From Bacteroidaceae bacterium (GTDB lineage: Bacteria; Bacteroidota; Bacteroidia; Bacteroidales; Barnesiellaceae_A), in assembly GCA_017481745.1 (NCBI GenBank), contig JAFUOV010000018.1, positions 1 through 64,000 on the forward strand: a DNA stretch of 64,000 nt, in the 5' to 3' direction. Every line of letters starts with the position of its first letter. Within the stretch, counting starts at the first letter, position 1. Made by a program: the position numbers and the translations under genes. The notes beneath the pieces are model-generated. The model saw only the letters and a program-made list of their open reading frames with translations, did not search any database and had not been told where the DNA came from. Shown one piece after another: positions 16,797 to 24,786 of this stretch.

Positions 16797-18362
16797 TTAG
16801 AATTTGTAAATTTTACCTGTAGCTTTCACACCGTTCATTTCGGCAGTAACTACATATACGCCTTGCGACAAGTTGGCTACATTGAGGGTGTTTGCCTTGC
16901 CGTTGTGTGTCATGGCTTGTTTACCACCCATGTCGTAGATAACAATGTTTTGAGCCTCAGCGCCGAAACGGAGTTCCTCGCCTGCCAAAACGATGTTTTC
17001 GTTGCGAGGAGTGTCGAGTGTTTTCTTGATGTCGGTCATAAAGCCGGGCAATGTTACACAGAATACCTCTTTGTTGTCGAGCTCACCGCTGGGTGTTACC
17101 GAGCGATATGTTCCGGCAAGCATTGTCATTTCTGACGAGATAGTACCGCAGTCGATGTACTCGGTATTTAAGGGGAGGTATGACTTGAGGTCGAAGTCGT
17201 ACTCTTGTTTCAGCCACTCTGACAATTCAAATGCTCGGTCGCTGTCGGCGGGTTTCAAGTAGAAGTCGTAGCCGTCGCACGAAATCATATCACCGTCGTT
17301 CGATACACCGTATGTAAACCAGCTGCTGCCACCGCCTTGAAGACCTTTGAACTTGGTGAGCTCACCGGTCTCGAGGTTGTAGAGAACGGGGTAATTTACA
17401 GCAGATGCTTTTTCAACCGATGTGGCACCGGGTTCCCAGTAATACTCTGTTTCGGTAGCCATGGGTGCAAGCCATTTGCCATTGGTACTCATGATGACAG
17501 GTACGGCGGTTACCTCAAATCCGGTCAACCACTCTTGCCAGAATTTGTATTGCCACTCGGCAAATGCCATTTGGTAATCTTCTACACAATATATATATTC
17601 GGGATCGCTGGGAGGAACAGTTACGTAGTCGTAGATGTTGGGCTCCTCTGCCATCCATTTGTTATATATTTCGTTCCCGTTGAAAGTAAGATCGAAGAAG
17701 GGGGTTTCGTATGTCCATTCTGTACCATTGTAGTGGTAAATAATGGGTTGATAGTAGCGACCTTTTTTCTCTACCCATACACCTACAACGGTGTTACCGT
17801 CTGCCGAGATGGTGCGAGTTGAGATAAATTGAGTTTTAGTGCCGAGGAAGTCAATCTCGGGGTTGGGCAATTCTTCGTAAACATATGAGCCATCCTCTTG
17901 CAATCGCCATACGCAGGGGAATACGGTGTAGGGTTTAGAGGGGTCGATAGAACCCATGATGAAACCTACTATCACACGTCCGTCGGGGGTAACCTCGTTA
18001 GCATAACCTTCGGATATAGCAGTGTAGGGGATGGGGAGTTTTTCCCATGCTTCTTTTTCGGGGCGATAGATACCGGGGAGCATGTCGTGGTCTTTACCTA
18101 CAATCATACCGTCGTCGGTTACGTCCGAGAAGCACATATCATCATATTCGCCTTCGGTGGGCACAACCATCAATCGTTCCTCTTGGATATCGAAACGATA
18201 TGCTTCGGTGTATTGGCGTGTACCTACGATGTAACGACCGTTACCCGATACACCTATAATGCCCCAAGGGGTACCTGTGAAAACTACGTCGGGTTGTTCT
18301 TCTGCAAACATGCTTGCAAAAACCGACATTAAAAGAACTAATAGTGTAAACCTTTTATTCAT
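16797..18362 (-). CDS. Secreted propeller-like (HAF-repeat-like) protein with T9SS tail
   Basis: 521 residues from ATG 18362. A longer frame to 18404 lacks a fitting signal peptide, whereas MNKRFTLLVLLMSVFASMFA at 18362 is a good one. The body has repeated blocks of the form VSGNGRYIVGT, VTDDGMIVGK, VTPDGRVIVGF, SADGNTVVGVW, SNDGDMIS, spaced like beta-propeller blades or HAF repeats. The C-terminus (IVIYDMGGKQA ... LSQGVYVVTAEMNG ... KIYKF) is a T9SS sorting domain. The gene starts an operon with the Omp28-type gene downstream. The same kind of module forms the N-terminus of the fusion protein at 38436-42200. Ligand and activity unknown. Confidence 0.8.
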   Translation of the reverse strand: MNKRFTLLVLLMSVFASMFAEEQPDVVFTGTPWGIIGVSGNGRYIVGTRQYTEAYRFDIQEERLMVVPTEGEYDDMCFSDVTDDGMIVGKDHDMLPGIYRPEKEAWEKLPIPYTAISEGYANEVTPDGRVIVGFIMGSIDPSKPYTVFPCVWRLQEDGSYVYEELPNPEIDFLGTKTQFISTRTISADGNTVVGVWVEKKGRYYQPIIYHYNGTEWTYETPFFDLTFNGNEIYNKWMAEEPNIYDYVTVPPSDPEYIYCVEDYQMAFAEWQYKFWQEWLTGFEVTAVPVIMSTNGKWLAPMATETEYYWEPGATSVEKASAVNYPVLYNLETGELTKFKGLQGGGSSWFTYGVSNDGDMISCDGYDFYLKPADSDRAFELSEWLKQEYDFDLKSYLPLNTEYIDCGTISSEMTMLAGTYRSVTPSGELDNKEVFCVTLPGFMTDIKKTLDTPRNENIVLAGEELRFGAEAQNIVIYDMGGKQAMTHNGKANTLNVANLSQGVYVVTAEMNGVKATGKIYKF

Positions 18363-18430
18363 AAGCTCTGATTTTGTGATTTTATTATGTGTATAAATAT
18401 ACAATAGGAGATTGTTTGTTTACTGATGCG

Positions 18431-18463
18431 CAAATATATGAATACATGAGTTTTTGATGCAAA
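18431..18463 (-). promoter_or_regulatory. Promoter of the propeller/Omp28 operon
   Basis: On the minus strand TTTG (18460-18463), 21 bp, then TATATTTG (18431-18438): a good match to the Bacteroidota consensus, about 70 bp before the start codon. Confidence 0.65.
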
Positions 18464-18681
18464 TCACTCATGTTAAAAAATATAAATATTTGCCATTTGA
18501 TGCTGCATTTGTTCCTTTTTCTGTATATTTATTATGTATTTTTATTCGGTATATGTATAAATATGCATAACGTTGTGTGTTTTTTATTTAACTGTTTTGC
18601 GCAGGGGGGGGCTTGCTTACGCTTTGCAATTTATGCCGTCTTTATTATTATAATATATCGGGTTTGTTGTATAAAATTGAT
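18464..18681. other. AT-rich intergenic stretch with a G8 tract
   Basis: Very AT-rich spacer between the propeller gene and the lpx terminator. It contains an uninterrupted run of eight G at 18604-18611. An 86-codon open frame across it (18470-18730) is rich in Phe, Leu, Ile and Cys and looks like chance translation. No RNA gene is recognised. Confidence 0.5.
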
Positions 18682-18708
18682 AAAACGCGCCTTTGTGGGG
18701 CGCGTTTT
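18682..18708 (-). terminator. Terminator of the lpx operon
   Basis: The perfect 10-bp stem AAAACGCGCC / GGCGCGTTTT with a 7-nt loop lies 28 bp beyond the lpxA stop, with a T-rich tail on the minus strand. Confidence 0.75.
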
Positions 18709-18736
18709 AATAAAACTGTATAAAATGTGAATAAAA

Positions 18737-19513
18737 TTACAGAGAAACTCCTTTTATCACACCTCGTTCCGAGCTGCGGATGAAGTTGATAACATTGTCG
18801 CGTTCGGGTGTTGCGGGCAATTCGTTTTCTATTGCTTTGAGTGCATCGCTCATGTTGCTATCCGAGGCAAAAATGCGACGGTAGATGTCTTGCAGCATAG
18901 AAATCTGCTCGTTGCTGAAACCGCGACGGCGCAAGCCTACGATATTGAGTCCTACATACGATATAGGCGTGCGGGCTGCCATGACGTAGGGGGGTACATC
19001 TTTGTTGACGGGTGTGCCGCCTTGTATCATGACGTATGAGCCGATGTGGGTGAATTGGTGCACCAACGAGCCTCCGCCTATTACGGTGTTGTCGTCGACA
19101 ACTACTTCGCCTGCCAACTGGGTGGCATTAGATATGATAATATTGTTGCCCAGCTCGCAGTCGTGTGCCACGTGGCAATATGCCATGATGAGGCAGTTGC
19201 TGCCTACTACTGTGCGACCTTTCGATGCTGTGCCGCGGTGAACGGTTACACACTCGCGCAAGGTTGTGTTGTCGCCAATCTCGGCGGTGGTGTATTCACC
19301 CTTGAACTTGAGGTCTTGGGGAGCGGCTGCAACGGTTACGCCCGGAAATATCTCACAATTCTTGCCGATACGTGCACCGGGGTATAGCGTAACGTTGGGG
19401 TGTATGCGAGTGCCGTCGCCTATCACGACGTCGTCGTATATGGTAACAAACGGTGCAATTTCAACATCCTTTCCTATCTTGGCGTTGGGATGTATGTACG
19501 ACATTTGGTTCAT
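18737..19513 (-). CDS. lpxA: Acyl-ACP--UDP-N-acetylglucosamine O-acyltransferase
   Basis: First enzyme of lipid A synthesis, transferring a 3-hydroxyacyl chain to UDP-GlcNAc in the cytoplasm. 258 residues of left-handed parallel beta-helix built from hexapeptide repeats, starting SYIHPNAKIGKDVEIAPFV, then a C-terminal helical part (GLRRRGFSNEQISMLQDIYR). The catalytic histidine is in YCHVAHDCELG, and GGGSLVHQFTHIGSY is the usual LpxA signature. It follows the lpxC/fabZ gene by 8 bp as the last gene of the lpxD-lpxC/fabZ-lpxA operon. Confidence 0.96.
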   Translation of the reverse strand: MNQMSYIHPNAKIGKDVEIAPFVTIYDDVVIGDGTRIHPNVTLYPGARIGKNCEIFPGVTVAAAPQDLKFKGEYTTAEIGDNTTLRECVTVHRGTASKGRTVVGSNCLIMAYCHVAHDCELGNNIIISNATQLAGEVVVDDNTVIGGGSLVHQFTHIGSYVMIQGGTPVNKDVPPYVMAARTPISYVGLNIVGLRRRGFSNEQISMLQDIYRRIFASDSNMSDALKAIENELPATPERDNVINFIRSSERGVIKGVSL

Positions 19514-19521
19514 CTTTATGC

Positions 19522-20904
19522 TTATTTGTTTTTAATGATTTGTGCCATAAACTCGGCTTCGGTAACAATCTTCTCGCCTACAAACGCATAACCTTTCATG
19601 TATGCGCATCCACGACGCATTTCGGTCATCATTGAGAGGTGGAAGATGAGGGTGTCGCCGGGTACTACCTTTTGGCGGAATTTTACATTGTCGATTTTCA
19701 TGAAGTAGGTAGAGTAGCGCTCGGGCTCTTCTACCGAGTTGAGTACCAACAAACCACCGGTTTGAGCCATGGCTTCGACGATGAGTACGCCGGGCATTAC
19801 GGGCTCTTGGGGAAAGTGTCCTTGGAAGAAGGGCTCGTTGCCCGATACGTTCTTGACACCGACGATGTGTTTGGTGCCTATCTCTATCACCTTGTCGACC
19901 AAGAGGAAGGGGTAGCGGTGGGGGAGAAGTGAGCGTATCTTGTTGGTGTCCATCAAAGGCACTTTGTTGGGATCGTATTCGGGGGCTTGCAGGTCTTGAC
20001 GGCGTATCTCTTTGCGCAACAGACGGGCAAACTTGTTGTTGATGCTGTGTCCCGGACGGGTAGCGATGATGCGACCGCGTATGGGGCGACCAACGAGGGC
20101 TATATCGCCCAAGATGTCGAGTAGTTTGTGTCGAGCAGGCTCGTTGTCAAATACGAGGGGCTTGTTGTTGAGGTAACCCAATTGGTTGGCGGGCTTGTGG
20201 CTTGCGCCTATGCTGTCGGCGAGCTTGTCGAGGGTTGCTTGCTCAACCTCGCGGTCGTATATAACGATAGCGTTGTCGAGGTCGCCACCTTTAATAAGGT
20301 TGTTTGCCAAGAGGGGCTCAATCTCGCGAACAAATACAAATGTGCGGCTGGCGGCAATTTGCTCTTTGAAGTTGGCAATGTTGTCGAGTGCGGCATATTG
20401 GTTGGTGAGTATAGACGAGTCGTATGACACCATGGTGTTGATGCTGAACTCGTCGTCGGGCAATACGGTGATGGTGCTGCCGGTGTTTTCGTCAACAAGC
20501 TCTATCTTCGACTTGATGATAAAGTAGTCTTTCTCGGCATTTTGCTCTTCAACGCCTACCTTCTCAATCGCCTCGGCATATTGGATGGCACTACCATCGA
20601 GTATGGGGAGTTCGGGGGCGTTGACTTGTATGAGGCAGTTGTCTATCTCGGCGCAGAAGAGTGCTGCCATGGCGTGCTCGATGGTGCTAACTTTGGCATC
20701 GCCTTGTGCTATTACAGTGCCGCGATTGGTTTCAACCACATTCTCGGCAACGGCATCAATGATGGGTTGGTCGGGAAGGTCGGTGCGTTGAATTTTGTAA
20801 CCTGTATTCTCGGCGGCGGGCAAGAATGTTGCTGTGATTTCGAGTCCTGTATGCAAGCCTTTGCCGCATATGGTGAAACTCTCTTTCAGTGTTTTTTGTT
20901 TCAT
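19522..20904 (-). CDS. lpxC-fabZ: Bifunctional UDP-3-O-acyl-GlcNAc deacetylase / 3-hydroxyacyl-ACP dehydratase
   Basis: Fusion of LpxC (about residues 1-300) and FabZ (about 310-460); known in Bacteroidota. The LpxC half removes the N-acetyl group in the committed step of lipid A synthesis. Zinc ligands are seen in STIEHAMAALF and in ARHKLLDILGDIALVG. The FabZ half dehydrates 3-hydroxyacyl-ACP in fatty-acid elongation; LLPHRYPFLLVDKV and HFPQEPVMPGVLIVEAMAQ hold its catalytic His and Glu. The two halves compete for the same acyl pool, so the fusion fixes their ratio. It is the middle gene of the lpx operon. Confidence 0.96.
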   Translation of the reverse strand: MKQKTLKESFTICGKGLHTGLEITATFLPAAENTGYKIQRTDLPDQPIIDAVAENVVETNRGTVIAQGDAKVSTIEHAMAALFCAEIDNCLIQVNAPELPILDGSAIQYAEAIEKVGVEEQNAEKDYFIIKSKIELVDENTGSTITVLPDDEFSINTMVSYDSSILTNQYAALDNIANFKEQIAASRTFVFVREIEPLLANNLIKGGDLDNAIVIYDREVEQATLDKLADSIGASHKPANQLGYLNNKPLVFDNEPARHKLLDILGDIALVGRPIRGRIIATRPGHSINNKFARLLRKEIRRQDLQAPEYDPNKVPLMDTNKIRSLLPHRYPFLLVDKVIEIGTKHIVGVKNVSGNEPFFQGHFPQEPVMPGVLIVEAMAQTGGLLVLNSVEEPERYSTYFMKIDNVKFRQKVVPGDTLIFHLSMMTEMRRGCAYMKGYAFVGEKIVTEAEFMAQIIKNK

Positions 20905-20952
20905 TGTAAGTTCTTTTATGGCGAGTAGGGGTCGAGACTTTTTGCTCGGCTG

Positions 20953-22005
20953 TTACTCGGCTTTATTGTGAATGATATTTTTCAACTCTTCTATCTCTTT
21001 GCGCAACTCTTTAACGGTGTTGCTCAACTCGGGCAGGCGTTTCAGGTGTATTGCCTGACGTCCGAAGTCTATCTTGTTGATAGCGGGATAACCCATAACG
21101 CTCATGTTGTCCTTTACGTCGTTCGATATACCCGATTGTGCCGCTATCACGACGCGGTTGCCTATGTGGCGGTGTCCGGCGATGCCTACTTGACCGCCAA
21201 ACATGCATTGCGAACCTATCTTGGTAGAGCCGGCAATGCCTACTTGAGCTGCCATAACAGTGTTCTCGCCTATCTCTACGTTGTGTGCTACTTGTATGAG
21301 GTTGTCGAGTTTTACTCCCTTGTGCACAACGGTAGCACCCATTGTGGCGCGGTCTACGACGGTGTTGGCACCTATCTCTACGTTGTCTTCAAGTATTACG
21401 ATGCCTATTTGCGGTATCTTCTTGTATGAGCCGTCGGCTTGTGGCGCAAATCCAAATCCGTCGGAACCAATGACAACGCCGGCGTGTAGGATGCAGTTGT
21501 CGCCAATGCGGCAACCGTGATACACTTTCACTCCGGGGTATAGTGTTACGTTCTTGCCTATCACGACGTCGTCGCCGATGTATACTTGGGGATATATCTT
21601 GCTGCCTTCGCCTACTTGTACGCGCTCGCCTATATAGGCAAATGCGCCTAAGTAGATGTTGTCGGGCAGTTGTGCGCTCTTGGCTACGTGCGATGGTTGC
21701 TCGATGCCGCTCTTGCCACCTTGAGCTTGGTTGACCAACTCGAGCAGACGAGTCAGGCAGGTGTAGGGGTCGTCGACCTTGATGAGTGTGGGCGTGATAG
21801 GACGCTCGGGCTCAAAGTCGCGACGAACCAATGCAATACTCGCTTGTGTACTATATATGTATTGTGTGTAGAGTGGATTGGACAGGAATGTGAGTGTGCC
21901 GGGAGTGCCTTCTTCGATTTTTGACAGATTGTTGACACTTACCGTAGCATCTCCAACGACTTCGCCTCCGAGGAAGTCGGCTATTTGTTTTGCTGTAAAT
22001 TGCAT
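20953..22005 (-). CDS. lpxD: UDP-3-O-(3-hydroxyacyl)glucosamine N-acyltransferase
   Basis: Third step of lipid A synthesis. 350 residues from ATG 22005 ([19 protein letters not shown]); the frame extends upstream to 22086, but that extension lacks family similarity. An N-terminal uridine-binding domain (about 1-100) precedes a long hexapeptide-repeat beta-helix ([17 protein letters not shown] and so on) and a C-terminal coiled helix ([20 protein letters not shown]). The catalytic His is likely in [15 protein letters not shown]. First gene of the operon, divergent from spt. Confidence 0.95.
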   Translation of the reverse strand: MQFTAKQIADFLGGEVVGDATVSVNNLSKIEEGTPGTLTFLSNPLYTQYIYSTQASIALVRRDFEPERPITPTLIKVDDPYTCLTRLLELVNQAQGGKSGIEQPSHVAKSAQLPDNIYLGAFAYIGERVQVGEGSKIYPQVYIGDDVVIGKNVTLYPGVKVYHGCRIGDNCILHAGVVIGSDGFGFAPQADGSYKKIPQIGIVILEDNVEIGANTVVDRATMGATVVHKGVKLDNLIQVAHNVEIGENTVMAAQVGIAGSTKIGSQCMFGGQVGIAGHRHIGNRVVIAAQSGISNDVKDNMSVMGYPAINKIDFGRQAIHLKRLPELSNTVKELRKEIEELKNIIHNKAE

Positions 22006-22150
22006 ATACCTATTAAATATATTAATGGTGCAAAGGTCGGAAATATTTTTCATATAAAATACCCAAATAGACAAAAAATCGCCCAATTCCCCCTCTGGTG
22101 TATCTGTGTCGGCTGACGATAAACTTTGTTGTTAAAAAGTGTTTCAAAAA

Positions 22151-22182
22151 TTTGTCTGTGCACTCAAAAACACTTATCTTTG
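22151..22182 (+). promoter_or_regulatory. Promoter of spt
   Basis: TTTG (22151-22154), 20 bp, then TATCTTTG (22175-22182) is a full match to the Bacteroidota promoter, 65 bp before the start codon at 22248. Confidence 0.75.
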
Positions 22183-22247
22183 TCGGTTGTATTTGATTTG
22201 TATAACAAATTTTAGCACTTAAAGTGCTGAAAATAAATAATAATAAT

Positions 22248-23435
22248 ATGAAGTTATTACAAGCCAAACTCGCGAAGTACGACGTACCTCAACAAGCCAA
22301 GGCTAAAGGTGTCTATCCTTACTTCCGCGAGATAACCAGCGACCAAGATACAGTGGTCAAAATTAATGGTAAAAAAGTGCTAATGTTTGGTTCTAACAGC
22401 TATTTAGGACTGACAAACCACCCCAAAATCAAAGAGGCTGCCATAAAGGCTACCAAGAAATATGGAACAGGCTGTGCCGGTTCGCGCTTTTTGAATGGTA
22501 CTCTTGATATTCACACCCAGCTCGAGCGCCGTCTTGCCAAGTTTGTGGGCAAAGAAGAGGCTCTTATTTACTCGACAGGTTTCCAAGTGAATTTGGGTGT
22601 TGTATCGGCACTTACAGGTCGCGAAGATTACATCATTACCGACGATTCAGACCATGCTTCTATTATTGACGGCTATCGCTTGTCGTTCTCAAAACACCTT
22701 AAATATCAACACAATGACATGTTCGCTCTTGAGCAACGTCTCAAAATGTGCGAGCCCGACAAGGTGAAATTGGTTGTTACCGATGGTGTCTTTTCGATGG
22801 AAGGCGATGTTGCCAATCTTCCCAAAATCGTAGAGTTGTGTAAACAATATAATGCCGCGTTGATGGTCGATGAGGCACACGGTATTGGTGTGTTTGGTCG
22901 CAATGGTCGCGGTGTGTGCGATCACTTTGGTGTTACCGACGATGTAGACCTCATTATGGGTACTTTCAGTAAGTCATTTGCTTCGTTGGGCGGTTTCATC
23001 GCTACCGATGCCGATACTGCCAACTGGTTGCGCCACACTTCTCGCTCGTATATCTTCTCGGCAAGTATCACACCTGCTTCGACAGCCGCTGCTAATGCTG
23101 CTCTTGACATTATGGAGAGTGAGCCCGAGCGTTTCGACCGTCTGTGGGATGTTACCAACTATGCCCTTGAAGGTTTCCGCAACATGGGTTGTGAGATAGG
23201 TAATACATGTACTCCTATCATCCCCCTCTATGTTCGCGACAACGACAAGACCTTCCTTGTAACACGTATGTTGCTCGACGATGGTATCTTTGTCAACCCC
23301 GTTGTTTCGCCTGCAGTAGCTCCTCATGACACGCTCATCCGCATCTCGTTTATGGCTACACATACTCGTGAACAAGTAGATGTGTTGTTGGAGAAAATCG
23401 AGAAGAACTTCCGCAAGCTCAACATTATTCCTTAA
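22248..23435 (+). CDS. spt: Serine palmitoyltransferase-like alpha-oxoamine synthase
   Basis: PLP enzyme that condenses serine with a long-chain acyl donor to 3-ketosphinganine, the first step of sphingolipid synthesis in Bacteroidales. 395 residues from ATG 22248; a GTG at 22224 would add eight low-complexity residues. Motifs: GSNSYLGLTNHPKI near the N-terminus, GTGCAGSRFLNGT, DDSDHASIIDG, VDEAHGIGVFG (PLP ring Asp and His), and TFSKSFASLGGF with Lys242 forming the Schiff base. The related enzymes KBL and BioF share this fold, but the sequence and the Bacteroidales context fit SPT best. It is transcribed alone and away from the lipid A operon. Confidence 0.88.
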   Translation: MKLLQAKLAKYDVPQQAKAKGVYPYFREITSDQDTVVKINGKKVLMFGSNSYLGLTNHPKIKEAAIKATKKYGTGCAGSRFLNGTLDIHTQLERRLAKFVGKEEALIYSTGFQVNLGVVSALTGREDYIITDDSDHASIIDGYRLSFSKHLKYQHNDMFALEQRLKMCEPDKVKLVVTDGVFSMEGDVANLPKIVELCKQYNAALMVDEAHGIGVFGRNGRGVCDHFGVTDDVDLIMGTFSKSFASLGGFIATDADTANWLRHTSRSYIFSASITPASTAAANAALDIMESEPERFDRLWDVTNYALEGFRNMGCEIGNTCTPIIPLYVRDNDKTFLVTRMLLDDGIFVNPVVSPAVAPHDTLIRISFMATHTREQVDVLLEKIEKNFRKLNIIP

Positions 23436-23456
23436 AATAAATAAAATCGACATAGT

Positions 23457-23490
23457 AAAAGGATGCAGGCATCTGTTTGCATCCTTTTTT
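23457..23490 (+). terminator. Terminator of spt
   Basis: AAAGGATGCA pairs with TGCATCCTTT across a loop of about 10 nt, followed by T6, just after the spt stop. Confidence 0.85.
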
Positions 23491-23494
23491 ATTC

Positions 23495-23502
23495 TATATT
23501 TG
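23495..23502 (+). promoter_or_regulatory. -7 element directly before the AlkD-like gene
   Basis: TATATTTG matches TAnnTTTG only 8 bp before the ATG at 23511. If used, the transcript would start at or next to the start codon. The nearest TTTG upstream (23476-23479) is 15 bp away, shorter than usual. Confidence 0.4.
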
Positions 23503-23510
23503 CCAACGTT

Positions 23511-24152
23511 ATGCAGCAACTCAAAGATATAAAACGCCTTTATCGCCTCTATATGAATGGTATTGTTTCGCAAAGTATGCGCAACAAAGGTGCCGAATAT
23601 AGAGTGAACTTTGGACTTACAATGCCCTTGCTACGACGTATTGCTGAGCAGGTGTCGCCCTCGGCAGAGGTTGCCGAGATGCTGTGGCAGGATAGAGGCG
23701 TGCGCGAGTCGTTGCTGTTGGCTCCTATGCTATATCCCACATCGGATTGTACCAGGGAAGTAGCGTTGCGCTGGTGCGAAGAGATGCCCAATACCGAGGT
23801 GGCAGATTTTTGTTGTAAATTCCTCTTTTCGCAACTATCGTTTGCCCCTCAGTTGGTAGTAGAGTGGGTAGAAGCCGAGTCGGAGTTGTTGCAGTACACC
23901 GGTTTTCGCTTAGCTTATTCGCTACTTGTGTCGGATGTCGATGCCGAGTGGTTGCATGGCGTGGCAACAAAGGCAGTCGATGTTGCATATTCGGCGAGCT
24001 CTGTCGCAGCATCGTCGGCACGTCGTATGCTCACCGAAAGTATGCTTCAGCCTGCAACCGGGCGTGTTGTTGTTGATGTGGTGCGACAATCGAGCCTTAT
24101 AGATGAGCAGTGGCGCGAGAGCATCGTGTCGCTTTATGACGATGCAATTTGA
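23511..24152 (+). CDS. DNA alkylation repair (AlkD-like) HEAT-repeat protein
   Basis: 213 residues, all alpha-helical in character, resembling the AlkD/DUF1061-type family of HEAT-like repeat glycosylases that remove bulky or cationic alkylated bases. ATG 23511 (MQQLKDIKRLYRLYMNG) is chosen because the longer frame from 23463 runs through the spt terminator. Recognisable segments include NFGLTMPLLRRIAEQ and ESLLLAPMLYP. Whether the catalytic Trp and Asp of true AlkD are present cannot be judged without alignment, so activity is uncertain. No operon partner is evident; a Fur-family gene follows after 117 bp with its own promoter. Confidence 0.7.
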   Translation: MQQLKDIKRLYRLYMNGIVSQSMRNKGAEYRVNFGLTMPLLRRIAEQVSPSAEVAEMLWQDRGVRESLLLAPMLYPTSDCTREVALRWCEEMPNTEVADFCCKFLFSQLSFAPQLVVEWVEAESELLQYTGFRLAYSLLVSDVDAEWLHGVATKAVDVAYSASSVAASSARRMLTESMLQPATGRVVVDVVRQSSLIDEQWRESIVSLYDDAI

Positions 24153-24223
24153 CAACAGTGCAGTGTTATAGCTCTATTTTCCGATAAACTGTGCGAAAAA
24201 AATCCAATATCATCTTCTACCTC

Positions 24224-24254
24224 TTGCACAGATGACAAAAATAATGTAACTTTG
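24224..24254 (+). promoter_or_regulatory. Promoter of the Fur-family gene
   Basis: TTG (24224-24226), 20 bp, then TAACTTTG (24247-24254). Because the -7 element covers the in-frame TTG codon at 24252, it rules that codon out as a start and supports ATG 24270. Confidence 0.65.
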
Positions 24255-24269
24255 TGGAAACGCAATAGT

Positions 24270-24755
24270 ATGCTGACAGGCGAAGAAAAATATCGGGAAA
24301 TATCTGTGCGACAGAAACTTGCGCAATTCTTGGAAAGTCGCAAAATGCGTAAGACATCCGAGCGATTTACCATTCTCGATAAAATTTACTCTTCGTCGGC
24401 ACACGTCGAGGTAGTGGCATTGCACAATGCTATGCTTTCCGATGGTTATCGAGTGAGTATTGCAACTGTGTATAATACCCTCAATCTGCTTGTCGAGGCG
24501 GGCTTGGTGCGACGTATCAACCTTGGCGATGGAGTGGCACGATATGAGCGTATAACGGCTACAAACAATCATCATCACCTTATATGCACCCGCTGTGGTA
24601 AGGTGAAAGAGATGAAAGCGGTAGAGCTTGTAGGCGATTTGCTGTCGCGCAAGCCTCGCAGTTTCGAGCCGGCATATTTTACGCTTTACATATACGGATT
24701 GTGCTCGCGATGTGCCAAACAGGAGCGTGATATGCGTAGAAAAGAGAAAAAATAA
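24270..24755 (+). CDS. Fur-family metalloregulator
   Basis: 161-residue DNA-binding repressor of the Fur/PerR/Zur family. A winged-helix domain (about 10-85) contains the recognition segment VSIATVYNTLNLLVEAGLV. The dimerisation domain follows with NHHHLICTRC and YGLCSRCA; the two CxxC pairs are the structural zinc site. Whether it senses iron, zinc or peroxide cannot be decided from sequence alone. It is followed after 31 bp by purA and may be co-transcribed with it, though that does not imply purine control. Confidence 0.88.
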   Translation: MLTGEEKYREISVRQKLAQFLESRKMRKTSERFTILDKIYSSSAHVEVVALHNAMLSDGYRVSIATVYNTLNLLVEAGLVRRINLGDGVARYERITATNNHHHLICTRCGKVKEMKAVELVGDLLSRKPRSFEPAYFTLYIYGLCSRCAKQERDMRRKEKK

Positions 24756-24786
24756 TTAATAACAAATATACCAAATACACAAAGAC

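Noticed and set aside
18470..18730. 86-codon frame in the AT-rich spacer
   Set aside because: Composition (Phe, Ile, Leu, Tyr, Cys) is what AT-rich non-coding DNA gives. It also overlaps the lpx terminator.
22224..22247. GTG start for spt
   Set aside because: It adds only MLKINNNN from an AT-rich leader. The ATG at 22248 fits the family start.
24252..24269. TTG start for the Fur-family gene
   Set aside because: The codon lies inside the -7 promoter element, so it would not be in the transcript.
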